A stretch of DNA of 64,000 nt from Streptomyces sp. Edi4 (GCF_040253615.1 NZ_JBEJGY010000004.1:1922001-1986000); one strand, 5' to 3'; shown: positions 9,692 through 18,484, counted from the first letter of the stretch. Program-made: numbers and translations. Notes: generated by a model not told the origin, from the letters alone.

Positions 9692-11130
9692 CGGGGGGTG
9701 CCTTCCGTGGGGGGTGTGGTGGCGAGAGCCGGGGCGGTGGGGGCCTCGGCGGGGGCGGCCGGGGTGGGGGCGGTGCGGGCGCTCAGGGTGGTGGCGAGCA
9801 GGGTGTCCAGGTCGTGGGGGGTGAGGTGGGGGTTGAGGAGGGTTGCTTTGAGCCAGAGGCGGCCGTCGGCGTGGGCGCGGCCGAGGACGGCGGCGCCGCG
9901 CGTGAGCAGGGTGCGGCGGATGCCGGCGACGGCGGAGTCGGTGGCGCCGTGGGGGCGGAAGAGGACGGTGGAGATGGCGGGGTGCTCGTAGAGCTCCAAC
10001 TCCGCATGTCCTTCGATGAGTTGGGCCAGGTGTACGGCGTGGTCGCAGACGCGGTCGATGAGGTCCCCGAGGCCGTCGCGGCCCAGGGCGCGCAGGGTGA
10101 CGGCGATTTTGAGGGCGTCGGGGCGGCGGGTGGTGCGCGGGGAGCGGCCGAGGAGGTCGGGCAGGCCGTGGTGGGTGTCGTCGTCGGCGTTGAGGTAGTC
10201 GGCGGTGTGGGCGAGGGGGGCCAGCTGGGCGGGGTCGGCGACGGCGATGACGCCGGCGGCCACGGGTTGCCAGCCGAGTTTGTGCAGGTCGAGGGTGACG
10301 GTGTCGGCGTGGTGGAGGCCGGTGAGCTTGGGGCGGTGGCGTTCGCTGAACAGGAGGGGCCCGCCGTAGGCGGCGTCGACGTGGAGGCGGGCGTGGTGGC
10401 GGGCGCACAGGTCGGCGATGGCGCCGAGGGGGTCGATGGCGCCGGTGTCGGTGGTGCCGGCGGTGGCGACGACGAGCGCGGGGTGGCGCAGGCGGGTGAG
10501 GGCGACGTCGAGGGCGGCGAGGTCGGTGGTGCCGGTGGGGGCGGGCACGGTGACGGGGCGGGGCAGGCCGAGGAGCCAGGCGGCGCGGTGGATGGAGTGG
10601 TGGGTGTGGGCGCCGCACACGATCTGGACGGGCCCGTGGTGTTCGCGGGCGAGGAGCAGGGCGAGCTGGTTGGACTCGGTGCCGCCGGTGGTGATGAGCG
10701 CGTCGCCGTGGGGCCAGATCTCCTGGGCGAGGGCCCGGGTGAGGCGGGCTTCGAGCGCCGAGGCGGCGGGGGCCTGGTCCCAGGAGTCCAGGGAGGGGTT
10801 GAGCGCGGACGCGGCGAGGTCGGCGGCCGCTGCGAGGGCGAGCGGCGGGGTGTGGAGGTGGGCGGCGCACAGGGGTTCGGCGGGGTCGGCGGCGCCTTCG
10901 GCCAGGGCGCGTACGACGGTGGTGAGGGCTTCTTCGGCGCCGGTGCCCCGGGCGGGCAGGACGTCGTGGGTGGCGGCGTGGACGCGCTGGGCGACGGCGT
11001 CGGGGCCGCCTTTGGGCAGCGGGCCGCCCCGGGTCTTGGCCCCCTGGTGCAGGGCGTCGAGTACGACGTCGAGGAGGGGGCGCAGCGCGGCGGGTCCTGC
11101 GGCGCCTCCGGCGAGCGGCGGGCTGTGCAT
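9688..11130 (-). CDS. PLP-dependent group II decarboxylase (DesA-like)
   Basis: A 480-residue fold-type I decarboxylase. The TTGGTESNQLALLLA segment binds the PLP phosphate. HVDAAYGG carries the PLP-pairing aspartate, and the lysine in DLHKLGWQP forms the Schiff base. Close relatives act on L-lysine (DesA), L-2,4-diaminobutyrate or aromatic amino acids. The coupled N-hydroxylase downstream argues for a basic amino acid, most likely lysine to cadaverine. A GAAGGA ribosome binding site precedes the ATG at 11130. No iron box is visible in the 250 bp upstream, which instead holds a short direct repeat near 11279-11325. The C-terminal 30 residues are Ala/Pro/Thr-rich. Confidence 0.86.
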   Translation of the reverse strand: MHSPPLAGGAAGPAALRPLLDVVLDALHQGAKTRGGPLPKGGPDAVAQRVHAATHDVLPARGTGAEEALTTVVRALAEGAADPAEPLCAAHLHTPPLALAAAADLAASALNPSLDSWDQAPAASALEARLTRALAQEIWPHGDALITTGGTESNQLALLLAREHHGPVQIVCGAHTHHSIHRAAWLLGLPRPVTVPAPTGTTDLAALDVALTRLRHPALVVATAGTTDTGAIDPLGAIADLCARHHARLHVDAAYGGPLLFSERHRPKLTGLHHADTVTLDLHKLGWQPVAAGVIAVADPAQLAPLAHTADYLNADDDTHHGLPDLLGRSPRTTRRPDALKIAVTLRALGRDGLGDLIDRVCDHAVHLAQLIEGHAELELYEHPAISTVLFRPHGATDSAVAGIRRTLLTRGAAVLGRAHADGRLWLKATLLNPHLTPHDLDTLLATTLSARTAPTPAAPAEAPTAPALATTPPTEGTPR

Positions 11131-11381
11131 CGGGTTCCTTCGGGGGTGCGGGCAGCGACTTCACCAGCGTGGTCCCGTGGGGGCCGGTGGAGCCGCCGTG
11201 CACAACGATCTCAACCCGAAAGTGGTACTGCCTTGCGGTGGGGGCGAGTTGGGGCGGGTGGTTGCTGGTATGGCGGGACGCCCCCCGCCCCTTGGTGGTC
11301 GCCCCCGCCCCTTGGTGGTCGCGGCCCGCCCTTGTGGGCCCTTGGCCGCCCCGTTCGGTGCCGGGCGGGCGGGTCAGGACG

Positions 11382-13871
11382 TCAGTCGCGTAGGCGCAGG
11401 GCTCGGCGCAGGTCGTCGAGCTGGTCGGTGAGGCCGCGGCGCAGGGCGGGCGTGAGGTCGGCGCGGGTCAGGCAGGCCTCGCCCAGGCGCAGGTTCTCCT
11501 GTTCGACGGCGGACATGGGGAAGGCGTGCCGGCCCGCGGCCTTGGCCATGGCGGGGCCCCGGCGGGCGGCGAAGGGCACGGCGTCCTCGTAGTAGCGGGC
11601 GACGTAGGGATCGAGGAGGTCCGCCTGTTCGGGCTGCCAGAAGCCCTGCGCGGTGGCGGTGAAGAGGTAGTTGGACAGGGTGTCGCTGTGGAACATGGCG
11701 TTCCAGGCGGCTTCCTTGGCGGCGGGGGTGGGCAGCGCGGCGCGGCAGCGGGCGGCGCCTTCCTCTCCGGTGGCGCTGGGGTCGTCGGCGAGGTGGGCGG
11801 CGATCTCCGCCGGGTCGCTCGCGCCGAGTACGGCCAGGCGCGTGAGGATGCGCCAGCGCAGTTCGGGGTCGAGTTCGGGGCCGCCGGGGACATGGCCGTC
11901 CTGGAGCCAGGCGCGCAGGGTGTCGGGCTGGGTGGCGGCGTCGATGAAGTGGCGTACGGCGATGAGGCGCAGGCCGGGGTGGGTGGCGTCCTCGGTGCGG
12001 CGGATCAGGTCGCGGGTGAGGTCGGTGAGCAGGCCGAGGGCGGCCGGGCGTTCGGCGGGGGTGAGGTAGAGGTCGCCGATGTGGGTGGCGGCGAAGGCGA
12101 GGACGCCTTCGACGACGGCCAGGTCGCTCTCTTCGCAGAGGTGGGCGCGGGCGGTTTCCAGGTAGTCGGCGGGGGCGAGTTCGCCGTCGCGGACCATGTC
12201 GCGCAGGGTGTTCCACAGGACGGCGCGGGTGAGGGCGCCGGGCACGCCGGACAGGGAGCGCAGGGCGGCTTCGGTGGAGGTTTCGTCGAGGCGGACCTTG
12301 GCGTAGGTGAGGTCCTGGTCGTTGAGGACGATCAGGGCGGGGCGCGGGCCGGGCCGGGTGATGGGGGCGGTGTGCGGGACATCGATGTCGAACCGGTCGC
12401 GCGGGACGAGGGTGCGGCTGTCGTGGGGGTCGCGGTCGTAGGCGCCGACGGTGAGGCGGTGGGGGCGTTGTCCTTGGCGGGTGACGGTGAGGTGCCACTG
12501 TCCGTCGTGTTCGGCGACGGTGGGGGTGAGGGTGTCGGCTCCGGTGGTGGAGAGCCACTGCTGTGCCCAGGTGTGGACGTCGCGGTCGGTGGCGCCGGCG
12601 AGGGAGTCGATGAAGTCGGCGAGGGTGGCGTTGGCGAACTTGTGGCGGGCGAAGTGGGTGTTGATGCCCGCGAGGAAGTCCTTCTCGCCGAGCCAGGCGA
12701 CGAGTTGGCGCAGCGCGGAGGCGCCCTTGGCGTAGGAGATGCCGTCGAAGTTGAGCAGCGCGGACGCGGTGTCGGGGACGTCTTCGGGGGCGGGGGCGAC
12801 GGGGTGGGTGGAGGGGCGCTGGTCGGCGTCGTAGCCCCAGGCTTTGCGGACGATGGCGAAGTCGACCCAGGTGTCGGTGAAGCGAGTGGCTTCGGTGAGG
12901 GTCTGGTAGCCCATGTACTCGGCGAAGGACTCGTTCAGCCAGATGTCGTCCCACCACTGGAGGGTGACGAGGTCGCCGAACCACATGTGGGCCATTTCGT
13001 GGGCGACGACCATCGCGCGGGTCTGACGCTGGGTGTCGGTGACGGCCGAGCGGTGGACGAATTCGTCGCGGAAGGTGACCAGGCCCGGGTTCTCCATGGC
13101 GCCGGCGTTGAATTCGGGGACGAACGCCTGGTCGTAGGAGTCGAAGGGGTAGGGCTCGTCGAACTTCTCGTGGTAGCGGTCGAAGCACTGCCGGGTGATC
13201 TCGAAGAGTTCGTCGGCGTCGGCGTCGAGGTGGGGGGCGAGCGAGCGGCGGCAGTGCAGGCCGAAGGGGAGGCCGGCGTGTTCGGTGGTCACCGAGTGCC
13301 AGGGGCCTGCGGCTACGGCGAGGAGGTAGGTGGAGATGAGGGGGGTGGTGGCGGCCGTCCAGCGGCCGTCGTCGCGGCGCGTGGTGATGCCGTTGGCGAG
13401 GACCGTCCAGGTGTCGGGGGCCGTGACGGTGAGGTCGAAGGCGGCTTTGAGGTCGGGCTGGTCGAAGGCGGCGAAGACGCGCTGGACGTCGTCCATGAAG
13501 AGCTGGGTGTAGACGTAGGTCTCGCCGTCGGCGGGGTCGGTGAAGCGGTGCAGTCCCTCGCCGGTGCGGGAGTAGCGCATGACGGCGTCGACGCGCAGCT
13601 CGTGGGGGCCCTCGGTGAGGGCGGTGAGCGGGAGCCGGTTGTCGAGGAGCGTTTCGGGGTCGAGCGGGGTGCCGTCGAGGGTGACCGAGCGCAAGGTGGC
13701 GCACTTGACCTCGACGAAGGTGTCCCCGGCGCGGTGGGTGGTGAAGTGGATGGCGGTGTGGGAGGTGAAGGTGTCCTCGCCGCCGGTGGTCAGGTCGAGT
13801 TCGATCGCGTAACGCTGTACGTCGAGGAAGTGGGCTCGGGTCTGCGCTTCGTCGCGCGTCAGTACGGGCAT
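11382..13871 (-). CDS. pepN: Aminopeptidase N (M1 zinc metallopeptidase)
   Basis: An 829-residue cytoplasmic enzyme that removes N-terminal residues from peptides. The start MPVLTRDEAQTRAHF (ATG 13869-13871) matches the family; the longer open frame upstream is Pro/Gly-rich noise. The substrate-binding GAMENPG is present. The zinc site is HEMAHMWFGDLVT with the third ligand in NESFAEYMG. The C-terminal ERAP1-like helical domain begins near the LRSLSGVPGALTR segment. No signal peptide is present. It stands alone, with 250 bp to the decarboxylase gene and a G-rich spacer upstream. Confidence 0.95.
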   Translation of the reverse strand: MPVLTRDEAQTRAHFLDVQRYAIELDLTTGGEDTFTSHTAIHFTTHRAGDTFVEVKCATLRSVTLDGTPLDPETLLDNRLPLTALTEGPHELRVDAVMRYSRTGEGLHRFTDPADGETYVYTQLFMDDVQRVFAAFDQPDLKAAFDLTVTAPDTWTVLANGITTRRDDGRWTAATTPLISTYLLAVAAGPWHSVTTEHAGLPFGLHCRRSLAPHLDADADELFEITRQCFDRYHEKFDEPYPFDSYDQAFVPEFNAGAMENPGLVTFRDEFVHRSAVTDTQRQTRAMVVAHEMAHMWFGDLVTLQWWDDIWLNESFAEYMGYQTLTEATRFTDTWVDFAIVRKAWGYDADQRPSTHPVAPAPEDVPDTASALLNFDGISYAKGASALRQLVAWLGEKDFLAGINTHFARHKFANATLADFIDSLAGATDRDVHTWAQQWLSTTGADTLTPTVAEHDGQWHLTVTRQGQRPHRLTVGAYDRDPHDSRTLVPRDRFDIDVPHTAPITRPGPRPALIVLNDQDLTYAKVRLDETSTEAALRSLSGVPGALTRAVLWNTLRDMVRDGELAPADYLETARAHLCEESDLAVVEGVLAFAATHIGDLYLTPAERPAALGLLTDLTRDLIRRTEDATHPGLRLIAVRHFIDAATQPDTLRAWLQDGHVPGGPELDPELRWRILTRLAVLGASDPAEIAAHLADDPSATGEEGAARCRAALPTPAAKEAAWNAMFHSDTLSNYLFTATAQGFWQPEQADLLDPYVARYYEDAVPFAARRGPAMAKAAGRHAFPMSAVEQENLRLGEACLTRADLTPALRRGLTDQLDDLRRALRLRD

Positions 13872-13879
13872 GGGGCCAT

Positions 13880-14125
13880 GCTGCCCGATGGGGACGGGGG
13901 CGCCCAGGGTGTGCGCGGGCGGGGGCGGGGGCGGCCAGGGTGTGCGCGGGCCCGGGCCGGGGGCGTGCAAGGTGTGCCCGGGCTGCGGCGGGGGCTTGGT
14001 GCCCGGTGTGCCCGGGCTGGGGCGGGGGCTCGGGGGCCGGTGTGCGGGCGGGGGCGGCCCGCTCGGGGTCCCGTGTGCGGGCGGGCGGCCCGCTCTGGCC
14101 CGCGCCGGTGGGGCCGGGGGGCGCG
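13880..14125. repeat. G-rich low-complexity spacer with imperfect repeats
   Basis: Upstream of pepN, about 245 bp are built from GGGCGGGGGCGG runs and diverged copies of GTGTGCCCGGGCTG and GTGTGCGGGCGGG. The G-tracts could fold as G-quadruplexes on the + strand. No gene is supported here. Confidence 0.5.
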
Positions 14126-14129
14126 GCCG

Positions 14130-14234
14130 TCAGGCGCCGGGAGACCGGACGGGGAGGTCCCTTTCGGCGGCCGCCGCCGCGAGTCGCTTGTCGTACGTGA
14201 CGAAGGCGGTCAGTGCCTGTTCGAGGTGTTCGGC
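14130..14234 (-). pseudogene. PIN-domain toxin, C-terminal remnant
   Basis: In the minus frame ending at TGA 14130-14132, the translation reads AEHLEQALTAFVTYDKRL, then AAAAAERDLPVRSPGA. The TAFVTYDKRLAAAA segment is typical of the last strand and helix of VapC-like PIN ribonucleases, where the TYD aspartate helps bind the metal. Nothing recognisable of the first 90-100 residues remains. The fragment overlaps the 3' end of the antitoxin gene in another frame, as expected if an internal deletion joined antitoxin and toxin ends. It should be inactive. Confidence 0.6.
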
Positions 14235-14521
14235 GCGGCCTCGCGCAGGGAGCGCAGCACTTCGGAGAGTGGGATGTGCTGGCCGGGGCGGGCGGGCAGG
14301 GGTTGCCAGTCGGCGAGGCCGCGCGCTGAAGCCGCGTTGTCGGGGTCCACGGTGCCGGTGCGTCCGAGGTCTTCCATGACCCGTTGCTCCGGGTCCGGCG
14401 GGCCGAGGACCGCGACGAGCCGGCCGTTGCGCGTGATCTCGACTCGTTCGCCGGCGGCGACGCGCTCGATGAGTTCGCTCGCGTCCTGCTGGAGCCGGCG
14501 AATGGGGACTCTGGTGGTCAT
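14210..14521 (-). CDS. Phd/YefM-type antitoxin, probably orphaned
   Basis: A 103-residue protein whose first 45 residues match the Phd/YefM antitoxin fold: VPIRRLQQDASELIERVAAG, then RVEITRNGRLVAVLGP. This part binds operator DNA and forms dimers. The C-terminal half, which would wrap the toxin, ends in PNTSNRH, where the reading frame has slipped against the PIN remnant. The original tail is therefore probably lost. The family normally neutralises a RelE, Doc or PIN toxin encoded directly downstream; here only a toxin fragment is left. It may still act as a small DNA-binding protein. Confidence 0.8.
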   Translation of the reverse strand: MTTRVPIRRLQQDASELIERVAAGERVEITRNGRLVAVLGPPDPEQRVMEDLGRTGTVDPDNAASARGLADWQPLPARPGQHIPLSEVLRSLREAAPNTSNRH

Positions 14522-14602
14522 GCTTCCACGCTAGCGGCGAGGGTGCGGCGCGGCTGTGGGGCGGGCTTCGGTTCGCTCGTATGAAGGAGGTGTGGGCGGG
14601 GC

Positions 14603-14624
14603 GGCCGGGCCGGCGGGCCCGGCC
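14603..14624 (-). terminator. Terminator downstream of chorismate mutase
   Basis: GGCCGGGCC (14603-14611) pairs perfectly with GGCCCGGCC (14616-14624) across a 4-nt loop, 22 bp after the chorismate mutase stop on the minus strand. Confidence 0.55.
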
Positions 14625-14646
14625 TTCGGTGCGAGACGCGGTGGCC

Positions 14647-14949
14647 TCAGCTGGAGTTGGCGATCGTCTCGTGGTGGCGGATCACCTCGGCGATGATGAA
14701 ATTGAGCAGTTTCTCCGCGAACGCCGGGTCGAGTTTGGCGCTTTCGGCGAGGCGGCGCAGGCGGGCGATCTGTTCGGCTTCGCGCGCGGGGTCGGCCGGG
14801 GGAAGACGGTGCTCGGCCTTGAGGTGGCCGACCTGCTGGGTGCATTTGAAGCGCTCGGCCAGCATGTGCACGACGGCGGCGTCGATGTTGTCGATGCTGT
14901 CGCGCAGCCGGGACAGCTCTGCCCGCACGGCGGGGTCGATCGTGGTCAT
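14647..14949 (-). CDS. Chorismate mutase, AroQ class
   Basis: Converts chorismate to prephenate, the first step toward phenylalanine and tyrosine. The 100 residues are the length of a free-standing AroQ helical domain. Key positions are the N-terminal RAELSRLRDSIDNIDAAVVH with the active-site arginine, KCTQQVGHLKAEH with the catalytic lysine, and a C-terminal LLNFIIAEVIRHHE helix. There is no signal peptide, so it is the cytoplasmic biosynthetic form. The AraC gene ends 11 bp upstream on the same strand, so the two could be cotranscribed. Confidence 0.92.
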   Translation of the reverse strand: MTTIDPAVRAELSRLRDSIDNIDAAVVHMLAERFKCTQQVGHLKAEHRLPPADPAREAEQIARLRRLAESAKLDPAFAEKLLNFIIAEVIRHHETIANSS

Positions 14950-14960
14950 GGTCAGCGAGC

Positions 14961-15848
14961 TTACGTGGCGTGGCCCGCGATCGTCGGGGGGTGTTCAGGA
15001 TCCGGGATCCGGCTGCTCCACCCGCCGGGGACGGCCCGGCTCTGCTGCTCACGGAAGCGTACGGGGGCGATGCCGACCCGGCGGGTGAACAGGCGGGAGA
15101 AGTAGGCGGGGTCGTCGTAGCCGACGCGGCGGGCGACGGCGGCGACGGGCAGTTCGGTGGCGGCCAGGAGCTCCTTGGCGCGGCCGAGGCGGATGCCGAG
15201 GAGGTAGTCCTTGGGGCTGCACCCGGCGGCTCTGCGGACCGCGCCGCGCAGTTCGGCGGGGGTCATGCCGTGCCGGGCGGCGTGGGCGGCGACCGACAGG
15301 GACTCGAAGGCGTCGCGGGCCAGGGCTTGCAGGACCGGGTCGCCGTCGGGGGCGACGTCGGCGCGGGCGCGGCGCAGGGCGACGAGCAGTTCGTGGACGG
15401 CGGCGGCGGTCTCGACCTCCAGGAGCGGGTTGCCGTGCCGGGCGGCCCTGGCGATGCGGCCGACGGCGGCGCGGGCGGCGGCGGTGTCGCTGAGCGGGAC
15501 GACGGGCCGGTCGGGGTCGATGTAGCCGAGTTCGGTGTAGGTGGTGGTGGCGGGTCCGGTGAAGTCGACGAAGGATTCGTCCCAGCCGGTGGCCGGGTCG
15601 GGCCCGTAGTGGTGGGGTACGCCCGGGGTGAGCCAGATCAGGGCGGGCGCGGTGACGGGCACCCGGCGGCCGTCGGCGCCCCGGAACCAGCCGCTGCCCG
15701 CGCCGATGACGACGGCGACGTGGTGGTCGAGGGTGCGGGGCCCGACGGTGGGCAGGGCGCCGTGTTGCAGTCCCACGCCGAGGCAGACAAGGCCGAGCCG
15801 GTGGTGGGCCGGACTCGGGGTGAAATACCGCATCCAGGTGTGATACAT
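14961..15848 (-). CDS. AraC-family transcriptional regulator
   Basis: A 295-residue protein starting MYHTWMRYFTPSPAHH. The N-terminal half is a cupin ligand-binding domain of the AraC type (VVIGAGSGWFRG, LIWLTPGVPHHYGP). The last 100 residues hold two helix-turn-helix motifs with the AraC signature (LLGIRLGRAKELLAATELPV, then VGYDDPAYFSRLFTRRVG). It faces a GH35 beta-galactosidase gene across 234 bp. This points to control of that enzyme by a galactoside sugar. The shared spacer has five spaced CGGTGACCG-like sites (15957-16023). Confidence 0.9.
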   Translation of the reverse strand: MYHTWMRYFTPSPAHHRLGLVCLGVGLQHGALPTVGPRTLDHHVAVVIGAGSGWFRGADGRRVPVTAPALIWLTPGVPHHYGPDPATGWDESFVDFTGPATTTYTELGYIDPDRPVVPLSDTAAARAAVGRIARAARHGNPLLEVETAAAVHELLVALRRARADVAPDGDPVLQALARDAFESLSVAAHAARHGMTPAELRGAVRRAAGCSPKDYLLGIRLGRAKELLAATELPVAAVARRVGYDDPAYFSRLFTRRVGIAPVRFREQQSRAVPGGWSSRIPDPEHPPTIAGHAT

Positions 15849-15956
15849 CCGCTTTCCGCTCTCTGCCGGGCCCCCTGCGTCCAAACAGCGCCGATCTTTG
15901 TCCATGGACCCCTGCCGCGCCAGGGGCAAGAGTGGGCGGGCGCGACAACCGGGTCC

Positions 15957-16023
15957 CGGTGACCGCGCGCCCCGGTGACCGGGCCCCGGTGACCGGGTCT
16001 CGGTGACCGGGCTCCGGTGAGGT
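15957..16023. promoter_or_regulatory. Five spaced CGGTGACCG-like repeats between AraC gene and beta-galactosidase
   Basis: The odd palindrome CGGT-G-ACCG, or a close variant, begins at 15957, 15973, 15987, 16001 and 16015. Three successive intervals are exactly 14 bp. The spacer lies between two divergent genes, one for a regulator. It is a plausible operator array, but binding is not shown. A simple slippage repeat is the alternative. Confidence 0.45.
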
Positions 16024-16082
16024 GGCGCGGCGGCCTCGTACGGCGGCCGGGTGGGAACAGAGCGAGAGGGGCGGGCTGGCCG

Positions 16083-17879
16083 GTGGCCGACTTCGCGGTG
16101 GGAGACGAGGACTTTCTGCTCGACGGACGGCCGGTGCGGCTCCTGTCGGGGGCGCTGCACTACTTCCGGGTGCACGAGTCGCAGTGGGGGCACCGGCTCG
16201 CGATGCTGCGGGCGATGGGCCTGAACTGCGTCGAGACGTACGTGCCGTGGAACGTGCACGAGCCCTTCCTCGGCCGGTACCGGGACGTGGGGGCGCTCGG
16301 CCGGTTCCTGGACGCGGCGCGGGACGCGGGGCTGTGGGCGATCGTGCGGCCGGGGCCCTACATCTGCGCCGAGTGGGAGAACGGGGGGCTGCCGCACTGG
16401 CTGACGGGACGGCTCGGGCGGCGGGCGCGCACCGACGACCCGGAGTATCTGGTCCATGTGAACCGGTGGTTCCACACGCTGCTCCCCCAGGTCGCCGAGC
16501 GGGGAGTCGACCGGGGCGGTCCGGTGCTGATGGTGCAGGTGGAGAACGAGTACGGCAGTTACGGCAGCGACCGGGGGTATCTGCGTCACCTCGCCGATCT
16601 GCTGCGCGACTGCGGGATCACGGTGCCGCTGTTCACCTCGGACGGGCCCGAGGACCACATGCTGACGGGGGGTTCACTGCCCGGGGTGCTCGCGACGGTG
16701 AACTTCGGCAGCGCGGCGCGCCAGGGCTTCGACGTGCTGCGCGGGCACCGGCCGTCGGGGCCGTTGATGTGCATGGAGTTCTGGTGCGGCTGGTTCGACC
16801 ACTGGGGCGCGGAGCACATGGTGCGGGACGCGGCCGACGCGGCGGCGACGCTGAGCGAGATCCTTGCGTGCGGGGCGTCCGTCAACCTCTACATGGCGCA
16901 CGGCGGGACCAATTTCGCCGGCTGGTCGGGGGCGAACCGGGCCGGGGAGCTGCACACCGGGGCGCTGGAGGCGACGGTGACGTCGTACGACTACGACGCG
17001 CCCATCGACGAGGCGGGGCGGCCCACCGAGAAGTTCTGGCGCCTGCGTGAGGTGCTGGCGCGCTACCGGGACGACGACACTCCTCTGCCTCAACTCCCGC
17101 CGGAGCCCGTGCCGTTGGAGGGGACATTCGCGGCGCGGTGGGAGGGCTGGGCGTCGCTCGGGGACGTCATGGGCACCTTGGGCGGCGAGGAGAGCGAGTC
17201 GCCGGTGCCGCCCACGTTCGAGGAGCTTGACGTCGACCGGGGTCTGGTCCGCTACCGCCTGGACGTGCCCGGGCCCCGGCAGCCGTATCCGCTGGGGGTG
17301 CTCGGGCTGCGTGATGTGGCGACGGTGTACGTCGACGGGGTGCGCGCGGGTGTCCTGGACGCCGAGGACGCGACGCTCGCGGACCCCGTGCCGGGCGGCG
17401 CTGCCGTCGAGCTGTGGGTGGAGTCGCTCGGGCGGGTCAACTACGGGCCGCGTGGCGGGGAGACGAAGGGGATCACGGGTGGGGTGCTGCACGAGCGGCA
17501 GTATCTGCACGGGGTGCGGGCGCGGGGGTTGCGGCTCGACGCGTTCTCCGTCCCGGGGGCGGTGTCGAAGGTCCCGTTCGGCCCGGGGCCGGGGCCCGGG
17601 GCCGGGGCCGGGGCCGGTTCTGGGTGTGCCGGGTTGCATCGCGGCGTTCTGCTTCTGCCGGACGGGGCGGGCGGGGCGTCGTTCGCGTGGCTGCGGTTGC
17701 CGGGGTGGGGGCGGGGGTTCGTGTGGGTGAACGGGTTCTGCCTGGGCCGGTATTGGGGGGTCGGGCCGCAGGGGGGACTGTATGTGCCGGGGGCGGTGCT
17801 GGGGGTGGGGGTGAACGAGGTGTGGGTGCTTGAGCTCGCGGGCGCGGAGGGGGCGGCCGGGCTGACGCTGGGCCCCTGA
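16083..17879 (+). CDS. Beta-galactosidase, glycoside hydrolase family 35
   Basis: A 598-residue enzyme that removes terminal beta-galactose from oligosaccharides. The start GTG 16083 gives VADFAVGDEDFLLDGRPVRL, where family homology begins. Active-site regions are VETYVPWNVHEP, GPYICAEWENGGLP, the acid/base glutamate in VQVENEYGSYG and the nucleophile glutamate in CMEFWCGWFDHWG. The C-terminal beta domains carry FVWVNGFCLGRYW. A Gly/Pro/Ala run near residues 500-515 is an unusual low-complexity insertion. No signal peptide is visible, so it probably works on imported sugars. Control is probably by the divergent AraC regulator. Confidence 0.93.
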   Translation: MADFAVGDEDFLLDGRPVRLLSGALHYFRVHESQWGHRLAMLRAMGLNCVETYVPWNVHEPFLGRYRDVGALGRFLDAARDAGLWAIVRPGPYICAEWENGGLPHWLTGRLGRRARTDDPEYLVHVNRWFHTLLPQVAERGVDRGGPVLMVQVENEYGSYGSDRGYLRHLADLLRDCGITVPLFTSDGPEDHMLTGGSLPGVLATVNFGSAARQGFDVLRGHRPSGPLMCMEFWCGWFDHWGAEHMVRDAADAAATLSEILACGASVNLYMAHGGTNFAGWSGANRAGELHTGALEATVTSYDYDAPIDEAGRPTEKFWRLREVLARYRDDDTPLPQLPPEPVPLEGTFAARWEGWASLGDVMGTLGGEESESPVPPTFEELDVDRGLVRYRLDVPGPRQPYPLGVLGLRDVATVYVDGVRAGVLDAEDATLADPVPGGAAVELWVESLGRVNYGPRGGETKGITGGVLHERQYLHGVRARGLRLDAFSVPGAVSKVPFGPGPGPGAGAGAGSGCAGLHRGVLLLPDGAGGASFAWLRLPGWGRGFVWVNGFCLGRYWGVGPQGGLYVPGAVLGVGVNEVWVLELAGAEGAAGLTLGP

Positions 17880-17929
17880 CCTGACCCCGGCCCCGGCCCA
17901 GGCCCGGAGGGTGCTGGTCGCCCGCGGGC

Positions 17930-18425
17930 CGTGCTGGGCCGGGTGCACGGTTCCCCGCGCCCCTGGCAGGGTCTGCGCCGGCCGCATCGGCAACCTGAGC
18001 CCGTCCGGCCTTTGGGATGGAACTCCAGGACCCCGACTGCGGGCCGTGGTCGCTCCTCGCGCAGTTCCCCGCGCCCCTGACGGGGTTGGGGCGGGCCCGC
18101 ATGCGCGTCCTCAGCCCGCCCGCTCCCGGCAGGGCCGATGCCGGCTCGCATGGGCATAGTCAGTCCGTCATGGGGGTCCCCTCTGGCCCTCAAGGCCTTG
18201 GGGGAGTTTGAGGACGAGCGCCCTTCAGCGCGAACGGGGTCTGGGGCGGAGCCCCAGGGAGCTCGGCTGCGGGCTGTGGGGGTAGCTGGTCGCGCAATTC
18301 CCCGCGCCCCTGACGGGGCTGGGGCGGGCCCGCACCGGCATACCCAGCCCGTCATGGGGGTCCCCTCTGGCCCTCAAGGCCTTGGGGGAGATTGAGGACG
18401 GGGCCGTTCAGGCGCGAGCGGGGGC
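17930..18425. repeat. Interspersed GC-rich repeat cluster (gene-free 605 bp)
   Basis: The 605 bp between the beta-galactosidase and the next gene are filled with repeats. GTTCCCCGCGCCCCTG-type elements lie near 17950, 18060 and 18300. Two copies of a longer element contain GTCATGGGGGTCCCC, GGCCCTCAAGGCCTTGGGGG and TTGAGGACG (18169-18222 and 18350-18400). Both classes recur at 34.4-34.9 kb, and the first also at 25.9-26.4 kb and 49.8 kb. Several units contain dyads that could form hairpins. No coding sequence is supported. Confidence 0.7.
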
Positions 18426-18484
18426 TGGGGTGGAGGCCCCGGGGTGGTTAGGGTGGGAGGGGGTCGGGACGGGGGTGGCCGAAC

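Noticed and set aside
8228..11203. One 991-codon minus frame joining the monooxygenase to upstream sequence
   Set aside because: Only the last 487 codons are protein-like; the rest is Arg/Pro-rich and overlaps the decarboxylase in another frame.
11131..11381. Iron box upstream of the DesA-like gene
   Set aside because: No match to the 19-bp TTAGGTTAGGCTAACCTAA-type palindrome was found by reading both strands.
11526..14534. Open frame of about 1000 codons on + opposite pepN
   Set aside because: Its translation is Gly/Glu/Val/Asp low-complexity, the usual complement of a high-GC gene. pepN on the other strand has all family motifs.
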